The notes beneath the pieces were generated by a model. That model was not told the origin of the DNA. It was given only the letters and a program-made list of their open reading frames with translations, and made no database searches. Made by a program: the position numbers and the translations under genes. Shown here one piece after another: positions 1-7,523 of a DNA stretch of 20,059 bases. The stretch is taken from the NCBI GenBank assembly GCA_963552605.1, contig CAUVKI010000039.1, positions 1-20,059 on the forward strand, read 5' to 3'. Each line of letters opens with the position of its first letter. The stretch's first letter is position 1. The DNA comes from CAUVKI01 sp963552605 (lineage in GTDB: Bacteria > Bacillota > Clostridia > Tissierellales > Peptoniphilaceae).

Positions 1-60
1 AGAGTTTTGAAAGGAGGACGCTGAAAAACTCCATAGTCTTTTAATTTGTTTTCAACGAAC

Positions 61-95
61 AAAAATCCGGTAAATTTTCATTGCCGGATTTTTTT
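61..95. terminator. Bidirectional rho-independent terminator
   Basis: A perfect 10-bp stem (AAAAATCCGG at 61-70 with CCGGATTTTT at 84-93) encloses a 13-nt loop. It has T-runs on both strands, so it can end transcription from either side. On the minus strand it lies about 90 bases beyond the stop of the histidine kinase gene and is the likely end of the six-gene resistance operon. Confidence 0.8.
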
Positions 96-148
96 ATTCC
101 GAAATAATGAATTAAAAAAACGCAGATATTGTACAGATGCTTGACATG

Positions 149-166
149 TAATTCTAAGTTAATCGA
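149..166 (+). repeat. 18-bp direct repeat, left copy
   Basis: TAATTCTAAGTTAATCGA occurs here and again, identically and in the same orientation, at 17661-17678. The left copy is in the noncoding gap between the operon terminator and the histidine kinase stop. The right copy abuts an IS630-like transposase fragment. It may be a leftover element end or recombination scar; no function is proven. Confidence 0.6.
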
Positions 167-181
167 TCGTAGTAAAAAACT

Positions 182-1516
182 TTAGGGTTTCGAACTCATA
201 ATTTCCAAAGTGAACTCCACCCCGTCCGCCAAATTTTCACAACTCAAATCGCCACCGTGATTAAGCGCAACATTTTTGGCAAAATAAAGTCCTATTCCAT
301 AGTGCTTGTCTTTGTTGTTCCTTCCCTTGTCGCCGGTGAAAAACAATTTTCCGATATTTTCAATCATCTCCTCGCCAAGGTGATCCCCGTCATTATAGAT
401 TTTAAATACCAGACATTCTTTAAATGCTATCTGAAAACTCACTCTATTTTTTGCGTGATTATACGCATTTATGAGCATATTGACAACAGCTCTTTGAACA
501 CTTGATTTTGAGCAATATACCGTTTCATCTTTAAAATTGTATATCACTTCAAGCTTGACCTCCGCTCTATAACCCTCTACGCCGTTTAAAATGCCATCAA
601 CCAAATCTTTTATCCTTATCTCCCTTTTTTCTTCAGGATAATAGGACAATTTGGCATAGGATATCATCTGATCCAAATAGTCTTCTATGCTTTCAATCCC
701 CGAATTGATGCACTTTATGCATTCTTTTTTTTCATTTTCACTGTCGCAGTGTTCAAATAACCACACATTTCCTTTTATGACGGTCAACGGAGTTTTTATA
801 TCGTGGGACAAGGCGGAAGTCTGAAAGAGCAAATCCTTCTTTTGACCCTTTTCCCTTTCAATCAAATCAAAGAGTGTTTTTTTCATAGCACTCACTTGAT
901 CTATTGATTTTTGTATTTCGATAATCCTTGGCGGTTTTCCAACTCTTGTTTCACTCTTTGCATCTTCCAAAATGCTTTTTTCCAATTCCAAAAATTCGTT
1001 CTTGGTTTGTTGCAAAAATCTGATAACGGGAATTGATGCCATCAGAAAGCATAAAAATAAAACGGCATTATTGAACAGCAAATTAAAATGATACTTTTCC
1101 TCAAGCTCTATATCCGCAAATTCCGGCACATAAGGAACCCTTATGACAATTGAAACTTCAGCTCCCTCAAAAAATAAATACTCACCTGAAGAAGCTTTCA
1201 AATTTTTCTGATTGTGAAAACATTCCTTGACTATGATTAAATTCGACTCGGAGATATATTTTTGTTTGATTTTTCCATACCCGTCAAAGATGACATAATT
1301 GACTTTGAACTGATTAAGATAATCCGCAACATAAGGATCTTTTCGGATAAGGTCATAATCCAGCTCCTCTTTTATGCTTATGGAACTGATTATTCTGTTT
1401 CCATATAGAAAATAAACCATAAGAAAAGAAAAAAAAACGGCTGAAGCTATCCCTATCACCATTTCAGCAGCCGTTTGAAATATTCTTCCCCTTAGCGTTA
1501 TTGCTCTGTTTCCCAT
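182..1516 (-). CDS. Membrane sensor histidine kinase (LanK/CprK-like)
   Basis: Sensor kinase of a two-component system, 444 residues. One membrane segment at about 19-40, an extracytoplasmic sensor region at about 41-148 and a second membrane segment at about 149-168 are followed by the DHp helix with phospho-acceptor H238 in SALSHDIKTPL. The ATPase domain has an N box around N346-N353, a G1 motif YNDGD near 374-378 and a YGIGL G2 motif near 406-410. All key kinase residues appear present. The start overlaps the end of the response-regulator gene by 19 bases, so the two are translationally coupled. As last gene of an operon with a LanFEG-type transporter, it probably senses an antimicrobial peptide and induces the transporter; the ligand is inferred, not shown. 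Confidence 0.9.
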   Translation of the reverse strand: MGNRAITLRGRIFQTAAEMVIGIASAVFFSFLMVYFLYGNRIISSISIKEELDYDLIRKDPYVADYLNQFKVNYVIFDGYGKIKQKYISESNLIIVKECFHNQKNLKASSGEYLFFEGAEVSIVIRVPYVPEFADIELEEKYHFNLLFNNAVLFLCFLMASIPVIRFLQQTKNEFLELEKSILEDAKSETRVGKPPRIIEIQKSIDQVSAMKKTLFDLIEREKGQKKDLLFQTSALSHDIKTPLTVIKGNVWLFEHCDSENEKKECIKCINSGIESIEDYLDQMISYAKLSYYPEEKREIRIKDLVDGILNGVEGYRAEVKLEVIYNFKDETVYCSKSSVQRAVVNMLINAYNHAKNRVSFQIAFKECLVFKIYNDGDHLGEEMIENIGKLFFTGDKGRNNKDKHYGIGLYFAKNVALNHGGDLSCENLADGVEFTLEIMSSKP

Positions 1517-2175
1517 TTATATCCTATGCCTCGTATAGTTTTAATCGGATTGATACTCGTTCTCTTAAATTTTTTTCTGATTTGATAGACAAATTCCGAA
1601 ACCCCTCTCGGGAGAGAGTCAGACTCTAAATCGTATATTCTGTCATAAATTTCCTCTTGCGAAAAAATTTTATTCGGGTTTTCCGCCAACAATTCTATAA
1701 GCAAAAATTCCTTATTCGTAAGCTTGAGTTTTTTACCCTTAATATATATCGCCTTTTCATCTCTATATATATTTAAATTTCCGGATAATAAAATATCCCT
1801 CCGCTCCTTTTTTCTATCGTCTCTTCTCATATGAGCCTCGATCCTCGCAAGCAGCTCAACAGGATTAAAGGGCTTTTTTATATAGTCATCTCCGCCCGCC
1901 CGAAAGCCTTTTAGTAAATCTTCGTCAGAGGTCTTGGCGGTTAAGAACACTATCGGGGTTAAAATTTCCTTTCTGATCCTTTGACAAATGTCAAAGCCGT
2001 CGTGCTTCATACCCAGTATGACATCTAAAAGAATGAGGTCATATCCTTTGAGCTCATCAATTTTGGTGTCATCAATTTCAGCTTTGCAGTCAACTGAATA
2101 ATTATTTTTAGTCAGGATTTTTCTAATCAAAATCAAAATATCTTCGTTGTCGTCAATTACAAGTATTTTTTTCAT
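1498..2175 (-). CDS. OmpR-family response regulator
   Basis: A 225-residue DNA-binding response regulator. The receiver domain (about 1-115) has the acidic pair at D8-D9, phospho-acceptor D51 (LILLDVILG), T79 and K101 in the KPF motif. The C-terminal winged helix (about 130-222) ends in the usual TIRGIGYKW. An AGGAGC-like ribosome site lies just before the ATG. It is partner to the overlapping kinase gene downstream. Its probable target is the promoter of its own LanFEG operon, as in CprRK, NisRK and SpaRK systems; no operator could be identified by eye. Confidence 0.93.
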   Translation of the reverse strand: MKKILVIDDNEDILILIRKILTKNNYSVDCKAEIDDTKIDELKGYDLILLDVILGMKHDGFDICQRIRKEILTPIVFLTAKTSDEDLLKGFRAGGDDYIKKPFNPVELLARIEAHMRRDDRKKERRDILLSGNLNIYRDEKAIYIKGKKLKLTNKEFLLIELLAENPNKIFSQEEIYDRIYDLESDSLPRGVSEFVYQIRKKFKRTSINPIKTIRGIGYKWETEQ

Positions 2176-2190
2176 AATCGGCTCCTTTTC

Positions 2191-2913
2191 TTACTTCGGG
2201 TTAAGTTTATAATACTTATAATCTATTTGCACGGATTTTTCTCCCAAATTCGTTTCATAAATTCCGCAATAGTTTATGGTTTTGATTTCTTTTGCTTCTT
2301 CTCCATTCATAAGCATTGAAGTTTTTTCCTTTGCGTCGTAAATTTTTCCGGTTTTTTTGTTGAATGTAATGCTATATATTTCTTTTCCGTTCAACTCTAT
2401 GGGATATAGAAATCTATTCACTTCATCTTCCCTCACTTCTCTTCCGGTTTTATATACATTGCCGTAATCATCAATAAATTCTTCGTAGTTGGTCGAGCTT
2501 AGTCTTAATTTTCCGTCCCCATTCTCAAATAAACAATTGAGTATAAGCTCATCATCTTTTTCATCTCTATTCGGTTTAATATTATAGACCTTCCCATTGA
2601 TTTCTATCAATTTCTTACTAAAATCAATTCCACCGATCATTGCCGAAATTCCCGTTTTATTCGAAAGATTTCTTTCAATTGAGAAAGTGCCATCTGCATT
2701 CTTAAATATTATGCCTATATCTTTTCCGTGTGAAAATTTTTCACTAACGCTCTCGGAGCTCACATAAAACAAATTTTTTCCATTAGTGATTATCAAGTAC
2801 CGATTGTTCTCAATTTTAAATTTTACTTCAGTATCCTCTAAGCCTAAGCTCCCAACCAAAGTACAGCCGTAGCAAAAAAACACAATCAAAAACAACGTAA
2901 TAATTTTTTTCAT
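2191..2913 (-). CDS. Predicted lipoprotein of the peptide-resistance operon
   Basis: A 240-residue protein of unknown family. It starts with a short positively charged and hydrophobic signal (MKKIITLFLIVFFCYGC) ending in a lipobox-like CYGC, so Cys17 would be lipidated and the rest exposed outside the membrane. The start at 2913 is chosen because it gives a proper lipoprotein signal, follows a GGAGGAG site, and its ATGA overlaps the stop of the upstream permease gene. A longer in-frame start exists but lacks these features. The mature part is polar with many beta-prone stretches. Its place between transporter and two-component genes suggests a LanI-like immunity lipoprotein or a peptide-binding accessory; this is inference from context. 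Confidence 0.75.
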   Translation of the reverse strand: MKKIITLFLIVFFCYGCTLVGSLGLEDTEVKFKIENNRYLIITNGKNLFYVSSESVSEKFSHGKDIGIIFKNADGTFSIERNLSNKTGISAMIGGIDFSKKLIEINGKVYNIKPNRDEKDDELILNCLFENGDGKLRLSSTNYEEFIDDYGNVYKTGREVREDEVNRFLYPIELNGKEIYSITFNKKTGKIYDAKEKTSMLMNGEEAKEIKTINYCGIYETNLGEKSVQIDYKYYKLNPK

Positions 2914-3599
2914 TTTTCTCCTCCTTTTAATGCTCGCATAGGACTGAACAATAAAGCAAGCAATATACTTCCAAAAACCGCCACCGCTGCCAAAGCCCAT
3001 TGCCAAGGTTTCATTTCATCAGAATATTCATATATCTTATATCCATAACAACATAAAAAGTAATACCAGTTTTTCATCGGCACATTTGTTGAAAATACGA
3101 TAAGAATTATCTCAACAACTCCCACAATGGCGTTGATAATATCTCCGAACTTAACCTGAATCACCATATGAATGCTTATGGCTATAACTAAATGTATCGC
3201 TATTGAAAGAAGTGAAATTTCATTGAAATATCCCACACACAATCCACCTACCATGTGAGCAAACGAAAAAATCACCGCTTCAACCTCAAATAAAGAAAAT
3301 AGTTTTGAAAACCATAGTCGATAACAATTTTTGAAGGTCAGCATATTCTGAAAATTTCCCGCCTCTTTTTCACTCTTGAAAGCTTGGTTTGTGAGAATTA
3401 AAGTGTTAAGCATAAGCACAATAAGCATAAGAGATATATGAATATTTTCTCTGATCTCCAAAGTTATATTCGATTTTGATTTGAAAATCAGTATTTCCAT
3501 TATCACAACTACCAAAGCAAAAAGTAATGTGCTCCATATCCCGAGCGAATGCTTAAGCTTAATAAGTTCGCTTTTAATATAGCTAATCATTTCTTTCAC
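2910..3599 (-). CDS. Lantibiotic-immunity ABC permease, LanG-like
   Basis: A 229-residue ABC-2 type integral membrane protein with about six hydrophobic segments. It begins with the short cytoplasmic SELIKLKHS stretch typical of EpiG/MutG/SpaG-type subunits. It overlaps the LanE-like gene upstream by 17 bases and the lipoprotein gene downstream by 4 bases (ATGA), so it is translated in a tightly coupled operon. With the LanE-like subunit it should form the membrane channel that, powered by the LanF ATPase, expels peptide antibiotics from the membrane. Whether it is strictly G or E type is judged from gene order rather than a family match. Confidence 0.82.
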   Translation of the reverse strand: MKEMISYIKSELIKLKHSLGIWSTLLFALVVVIMEILIFKSKSNITLEIRENIHISLMLIVLMLNTLILTNQAFKSEKEAGNFQNMLTFKNCYRLWFSKLFSLFEVEAVIFSFAHMVGGLCVGYFNEISLLSIAIHLVIAISIHMVIQVKFGDIINAIVGVVEIILIVFSTNVPMKNWYYFLCCYGYKIYEYSDEMKPWQWALAAVAVFGSILLALLFSPMRALKGGEK

Positions 3600-4305
3600 G
3601 CCTGCATAACATAAAACTTAACACCATAAAAAGGCTTATAGAAAGAAATGTGCCTATGCCAAGCTCCAAACTGTCAATTTCCGTTATTTTCCTGCTTAAA
3701 GGATCGCCTGCCTCTTTAATTTTAAAGAAAAATTTGGCAGCTTTATAGGCGTAGGTATAGGGCAACAAAAAGAAAAATTTACTCCCTGCCGCAAAAGGAG
3801 CGATGACAAAAGAAATTATAAAATTTAAAAGCATAAGCAACAACCCGTTAATTTTCTCCTGAAGCAGAATAAAAAAGGGAATAATCCATAGGCAGTTAAT
3901 AAAAATTACAAATATGCCGGCAATACTTTTTGTATTACCCATAGGTGTAGCAGTCGGCATTGACCACCCGAAAAATAAAATTACCGACAAAAGAATAAAA
4001 TTACCTATCAATCCATAATAAATAACCCAAAATATCTTGGATATATAGATTTTGGATTTTTGCAAATTTATACTTTTAATATTAAAACAATTTATTTTGT
4101 TCTCAAGACTTAAGTCTATATAAGCGACTGATTGTAAGAGAAAATAGAGGAAGCTCCCGGTCCACCAATATATCGTCTGTATAACTGCATTATATGTGCC
4201 GCCAAATAACACGGAAAAAACACCGCAGATAATCGGCACCAATATGCCCATAGCTAACACTTTCGAATTTTTCAATTTTAACTTTTCTGATTTCAAAACA
4301 TTCAT
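3583..4305 (-). CDS. Lantibiotic-immunity ABC permease, LanE-like
   Basis: A 240-residue ABC-2 permease with about six membrane segments and an N-terminal LKSEKLKLKNSK stretch common to EpiE/MutE/SpaE subunits. An AGGTGAGG ribosome site precedes the ATG, 9 bases after the ATPase stop codon. Order F-E-G with overlaps is that of known LanFEG immunity transporters and of C. difficile CprABC, which protect Gram-positive cells from lantibiotics and other cationic peptides. Confidence 0.84.
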   Translation of the reverse strand: MNVLKSEKLKLKNSKVLAMGILVPIICGVFSVLFGGTYNAVIQTIYWWTGSFLYFLLQSVAYIDLSLENKINCFNIKSINLQKSKIYISKIFWVIYYGLIGNFILLSVILFFGWSMPTATPMGNTKSIAGIFVIFINCLWIIPFFILLQEKINGLLLMLLNFIISFVIAPFAAGSKFFFLLPYTYAYKAAKFFFKIKEAGDPLSRKITEIDSLELGIGTFLSISLFMVLSFMLCRRERND

Positions 4306-4314
4306 AACTTTGCC

Positions 4315-4989
4315 TCACCTTATGATTTCAAAAAAAGCTCTTTCAAGTTCTTCGGTGGATTTGCGCCTGCCTTCATAAGCAACTTCTCCGCCGTTTATCA
4401 TCACCACATGTTCGCTTATCTCCGCCACATCTTTCAGTTGATGACTTGACACCAAGACAGTCGTTCCACCGCAGGAAAGCTCCCCAACCAAATGCTTAAA
4501 ATCTTCTATGCCCACGGGATCAAGTCCGTTTGTCGGCTCATCAAATATCAAAAACTCGGGAGCATTTAAAATCGCGAGACCTATTCCGAGTCGCATTTTC
4601 ATTCCCATAGAAAATTTTGAAGCTCTCTTTTTCTCGTTTTCCAAACCTATAATTTTAAGCACCTCCAATATTCTTTCGTTTCCTATTCCGTTTATCAGGG
4701 CTTTTACTTTTAAGTTATCAAAAGCGTTTAGATTCCCATAGATTGGAGGATGTTCTATAAGAGCCCCCATTCGATCCAAGTCGTCTCTGCACCAATCTTT
4801 ACCATCAACCAAAACGGAACCGCCGGTCTTTGAAATTATCCCCATAAGTATTTTCATCAATGTGGACTTTCCCGCTCCGTTCACGCCGACCAATCCGCAT
4901 ATTTCTCCAGCCTCAATCTCGAATGAAATATCCTTCAAAATAATTCGGCTGTCGTATTCTTTCCTTAGGTTTGCTATGCTTATCTTCAT
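4315..4989 (-). CDS. Lantibiotic-immunity ABC ATPase, LanF-like
   Basis: A 224-residue nucleotide-binding subunit. Walker A is GVNGAGKST (about 35-43), the signature motif is the family-typical variant FSMGMKMR in place of LSGGQ, Walker B is FLIFDEPTNGLDP, and the switch histidine is in LVSSHQL. It is the first gene of the operon. An AGGAGGGATAA ribosome site lies immediately upstream; the operon promoter should lie in 4990-5050 but no convincing -35/-10 pair is visible, which fits an activator-dependent promoter. It energises the two permeases encoded downstream. Confidence 0.9.
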   Translation of the reverse strand: MKISIANLRKEYDSRIILKDISFEIEAGEICGLVGVNGAGKSTLMKILMGIISKTGGSVLVDGKDWCRDDLDRMGALIEHPPIYGNLNAFDNLKVKALINGIGNERILEVLKIIGLENEKKRASKFSMGMKMRLGIGLAILNAPEFLIFDEPTNGLDPVGIEDFKHLVGELSCGGTTVLVSSHQLKDVAEISEHVVMINGGEVAYEGRRKSTEELERAFFEIIR

Positions 4990-5052
4990 CTTATCCCTCC
5001 TATCCTTTCATAAACAAGTGTAGCTTATCTATTTCAGATTAGTATCAGGAAT

Positions 5053-5086
5053 AAAAAAAATCCGATCTTTCGATCGAATCTTTTTT
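5053..5086 (-). terminator. Rho-independent terminator
   Basis: On the minus strand an A-run leads into TTCGATC, loop GAAA, GATCGGA and then eight T. The stem includes G-U wobbles that work in the minus-strand RNA, so it serves the gene whose stop lies at 5094 and separates it from the LanFEG operon. Confidence 0.8.
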
Positions 5087-5093
5087 CAGAAAC

Positions 5094-5777
5094 TTATACC
5101 TTGACTTCGGGATTTTTTTCGCCGAACCTTTCTTTTAACACCTCGGAGATTTCCTTTCGAGTCTTTCCCTGTTTTTCCATTTGCTTTATGGTTTTGTATG
5201 CGGCAAAAAGTGATGAAGGTCCTATTTCGGAACTGAAATTTCCAATTCCCTGGTTCCATATCAAAAGTTCAAACACATCGTCAAATGCGGCACTGTCTAT
5301 ACCGTATATATACGCTTTCACCAACTCTCTCGCAGCTTGACGCATTCTTCCGGCTGCCACCGCATTTGTGAGAGATAAAAGAAGTCTTGTTTCATACGGA
5401 AGATATCTGTTCTTATCATTCCAAGTCAAATCCCAAAACTCAACAGCCAAGTTCCCAAGCTTCTCATCAATTATAGGCATATTTGTAAGTGCGGCGGGTC
5501 GCATAGGAATTTCATTTTCCTCCTCACGAATTTCGGTTCTGTAAAAATAGGCGTGATATTCATTATCCGAAACACGCTCCGTATGGTGTTCATATCCCAA
5601 CCCCTCCATCACTTCATAAAGCGGAATGGGATCAAAGGTTTGGATTATCTCAAGCCCCAAACCCGCTTTAAGTTCCATCGCCTGTTTCTTTAAGCCCTGA
5701 AAAAAATTGCCGGAAATTCCTCTCACATCAATTTTCTTAAATTCCGAAACGGAATTTTTCCAATCCGAATAGCTCAT
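5094..5777 (-). CDS. DUF2249-like / carboxymuconolactone-decarboxylase-like fusion protein
   Basis: A 227-residue cytoplasmic protein with no signal or membrane segment. Residues about 14-85 (from IDVRG through FDPIPLYEVMEGLGYE) resemble the small TusA/SirA-like DUF2249 fold. Residues about 95-200, with LLSLTNAVAAGRMRQAARELVKAYIYG, resemble the all-helical carboxymuconolactone decarboxylase/AhpD fold but lack the CxxC redox pair of AhpD, so peroxidase activity is unlikely. A strong AAAGGAGG site precedes the ATG and a terminator follows. A TATAAT-like -10 lies at 5808-5813 near the IS30 remnant, without a good -35. Substrate and role are unknown; the domain calls are from pattern memory. Confidence 0.65.
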   Translation of the reverse strand: MSYSDWKNSVSEFKKIDVRGISGNFFQGLKKQAMELKAGLGLEIIQTFDPIPLYEVMEGLGYEHHTERVSDNEYHAYFYRTEIREEENEIPMRPAALTNMPIIDEKLGNLAVEFWDLTWNDKNRYLPYETRLLLSLTNAVAAGRMRQAARELVKAYIYGIDSAAFDDVFELLIWNQGIGNFSSEIGPSSLFAAYKTIKQMEKQGKTRKEISEVLKERFGEKNPEVKV

Positions 5778-5808
5778 TTTATTTCCTCCTTTTCATTTGA
5801 TAAAAATA

Positions 5809-6222
5809 TTATAGCACTATAATTTTATTTATATGTTGGCACGACAACTTTTTAGTCAAAAAAAAAAGCGAATTAGAAAAAAATATAGGTGGTGGGGTTG
5901 GTGTGATTTTACGCATTTCTTCATAGAATAATTGCTGACTCGTACGCCAATTAAAGAGTTTTCGGGGATAATTATTCAGCCAACTTGTAGCAAAGCTCAT
6001 TTCTCTTTCAGATACTTTGGAAAAATCAGTACCCTTTGGAAAATGACGGCGAAGCATTTGGTTTTGTTTCTCATTGCTGCTTCGTTCTGAACTGCAATAA
6101 GGGTGGCAATAGTAACATTTTGTTCTTTTTCCACCAAACAAAGATTTTTCTATTCCATTGCAATCTGAAAATTCTACACCATTATCCATCGTAATGCTTT
6201 TGAAGATTAGTGGATCAAGCAA
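5809..6222 (-). mobile_element. IS30-family transposase, C-terminal fragment
   Basis: The reading frame encodes the last third of an IS30-family transposase. It has the second catalytic aspartate region FKSITMDNGVEF, the typical CHPYCSSERSSNEKQNQMLRRHFPKG stretch split here into CHPYCSSERSSNEKQN and QMLRRHFPKG, and the end motif NNYPRKLFNWRTSQQLF. The helix-turn-helix domain and first catalytic Asp are missing, so it is inactive. It joins directly to the truncated DUF4366 gene at about 6213-6222, which shows a deletion or one-ended recombination between the insertion sequence and the conjugative element. The frame runs on past the usual family end into the element's noncoding end. Confidence 0.88.
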
Positions 6223-6695
6223 GCGATAAGGACGGAAAAGAGTTTTATACCTTTACCTCTCCTGCGGGTAATCAATTTTTTCTGATTATCGACAAGCAAA
6301 GAAGCGACAACAATGTGTATTTTCTTGATTATGTAACGGAAAAAGACCTTATCTCCCTTGCAAAAAAAGATAAGGAAAATCCTCTGATTACGGAGGCTCC
6401 GGAACCGGAAATTAAAGAGGAAAAACCGGAAGAAAAGCCGGTGGAAGAAGAAACATCCGAAAAAAAGCAAAGCAATGCCGGTATGTTTTTAATCCTTCTG
6501 CTTGTCACCGTAGGAGTTGGAATTGTCGCCTACTATTTCAAGATATTAAAACCGAAACAAGAACTGGATGCCGCAGATGATTTTGAGGAGATTGAATTTT
6601 TAACAGAGGAAGATACGGAAAATGAGGAAGAATTCGAGGACTTGGATTTAGATATGGAAGAAACATCGGAATTTTCAGAGGAGGAGGAATTGTGA
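6210..6695 (+). pseudogene. 5'-truncated DUF4366 (CD1107-type) mobile-element membrane protein
   Basis: Residues DKDGKEFYTFTSPAGNQFFLIIDKQRS and the following NVYFLDYVTEKDL match the conserved core of DUF4366 proteins found in Tn1549-like conjugative elements (the long motif is given in two parts: DKDGKEFYTFTSPAGNQF and FLIIDKQRS). A Glu/Pro-rich linker, one membrane segment (NAGMFLILLLVTVGVGIVAYYF) and a very acidic C-terminus follow. The N-terminal part with signal peptide is gone, replaced at about 6213-6222 by IS30 sequence; the GTG at 6210 is only an accidental start. The stop overlaps the next gene in TGATG. Confidence 0.8.
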
Positions 6696-6856
6696 TGAAG
6701 TATTTTACAGACAGTCCCTACGAAAGAATGATGATGGAAATTCCAAGACCTCAAAAGAAGCCGCCGAAAAAGGCGGTTTCTTCTCTTAAGGAGAAACCAT
6801 CTGACAAAAGGGCTTCGGATCCACTAAAAGAGAAAAAAGAAATCAATGGGTGTTAA
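6695..6856 (+). CDS. Small conserved conjugative-element protein
   Basis: A 53-residue basic protein beginning MKYFTDSPYERMMMEIPR. This start is characteristic of the small gene that follows DUF4366 in Tn1549-like elements. GAGGAGGAATTG lies just upstream and the ATG overlaps the previous stop. Family members known to me usually continue into a Cys-rich tail (CxGC-type); here the protein stops right after NGC, so the tail appears lost. Function unknown. Confidence 0.6.
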   Translation: MKYFTDSPYERMMMEIPRPQKKPPKKAVSSLKEKPSDKRASDPLKEKKEINGC

Positions 6857-6863
6857 TGTAAAA

Positions 6864-6889
6864 GGTACATCTGCGAAAACAGATGTACC
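6864..6889 (-). terminator. Terminator of the toxin-antitoxin operon
   Basis: A perfect 10-bp stem GGTACATCTG/CAGATGTACC with a 6-nt loop lies directly after the toxin stop codon on the minus strand and is followed there by TTTTAC. It would also slow plus-strand transcription coming from the small gene at 6695. Confidence 0.72.
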
Positions 6890-7168
6890 CTATCTCCCAA
6901 ACAAATCGGAGTGCGTTCCTGTCCTTGAAGCTGTGAGGATCAGTTGTGATTTATTTACTGCATAAATAAGCAGCCAATCCGGCAGGATATGACATTCTCG
7001 AAACCCGATATAATTTCCGGTTAAAGCATGGTCGTGATAACGCTGATCCAAGGTTTTTTCTTCTAAAAGAGTATTTAGTACCGTTTCAAGCAAAGACAGG
7101 TCATAGCCTCGCTTTTTGGCAAGTTTCAAATCCTTGCGAAAGGCACCTGTGGTTACAAGCTCTAACAT
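6890..7168 (-). CDS. yafQ: YafQ-family mRNA interferase toxin
   Basis: A 92-residue RelE/ParE-superfamily toxin of the YafQ type, a ribosome-dependent mRNA endonuclease in the characterised E. coli member. Seen here: basic N-terminal FRKDLKLAKKRGYDLSLL, then LDQRYHDHALTGNYIGFRECHI, DWLLIYAV and the C-terminal ASRTGTHSDLFG. The His residues of the HDH-L segment and the terminal SRTGTHSDLF match the conserved catalytic positions of YafQ. Its ATG overlaps the antitoxin stop in TAATG, so translation is coupled and antitoxin is made first. It appears full length. Confidence 0.9.
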   Translation of the reverse strand: MLELVTTGAFRKDLKLAKKRGYDLSLLETVLNTLLEEKTLDQRYHDHALTGNYIGFRECHILPDWLLIYAVNKSQLILTASRTGTHSDLFGR

Positions 7169-7455
7169 TATTCACCATCCGTTTCCAGCTCATCCAATAA
7201 CTCGTGTACCGAGGCATAACGCTTGGCGGGAATTTTTCCTGCCATAATGAGCTTTGCTTCCTCCATCGCCATTTCCGTTTCCAAGTTGAAACGAGGCTGT
7301 TTCATTTCAAAAGGAAGCCCTCCCTCCATCAGTGATTTATGAAGAAAAATATTGATGGCATCGGTTACGGTAATTCCAAAGCTTGAAAATAACTGTTCCG
7401 CACTCGCTTTTGTTTCCGGATCAATACGGACATTGATATTCGCCGTTTTTGCCAT
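7168..7455 (-). CDS. dinJ: DinJ/RelB-family antitoxin
   Basis: A 95-residue ribbon-helix-helix antitoxin. The N-terminus (AKTANINVRIDPETKASAEQ) is the DNA-binding strand and helix, and the C-terminal half (PAKRYASVHELLDELE) would wrap the toxin. The start at 7455 is preferred because GGAGGTGAAAACC precedes this ATG with good spacing; the upstream in-frame GTG lies inside the ribosome site. With the toxin it forms an operon that represses itself in known relatives. It is inserted antisense inside the transfer-gene region, probably stabilising the element. Confidence 0.9.
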   Translation of the reverse strand: MAKTANINVRIDPETKASAEQLFSSFGITVTDAINIFLHKSLMEGGLPFEMKQPRFNLETEMAMEEAKLIMAGKIPAKRYASVHELLDELETDGE

Positions 7456-7484
7456 GGTTTTCACCTCCCTGCTTTCTTATAGGA

Positions 7485-7513
7485 ATTATATCACTTTTTG
7501 CAAACAAATACAA
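7485..7513 (-). promoter_or_regulatory. Sigma-A-type promoter of the toxin-antitoxin operon
   Basis: On the minus strand TTGTAT (7508-7513) and TATAAT (7485-7490) are 17 bases apart, about 30 bases before the antitoxin start. The likely self-repression operator would overlap this area, but no clean palindrome was found. Confidence 0.65.
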
Positions 7514-7523
7514 TACAATGTGA

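Noticed and set aside
2..31. Hairpin GAGTTTT/AAAACTC with an AGGAGG between the arms at the window start
   Set aside because: Short stem and no open reading frame behind the ribosome-like site; too little upstream sequence to interpret.
2914..3006. Longer start for the lipoprotein gene
   Set aside because: It would bury the signal peptide and lipobox and lies within the upstream permease gene; the ATGA start at 2911-2913 fits better.
1..5810. Lanthipeptide precursor or modification genes near LanFEG
   Set aside because: No small Ser/Thr/Cys-rich ORF with leader and no LanB/C/M/T-like frame is present, so the operon is treated as resistance only.
5808..5823. Dyad ATTATAG-CA-CTATAAT as terminal repeat of the IS30 copy
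   Set aside because: Arms are only 7 bases, AT-only apart from one G-C pair, and no matching second end exists; it also coincides with a -10-like sequence.
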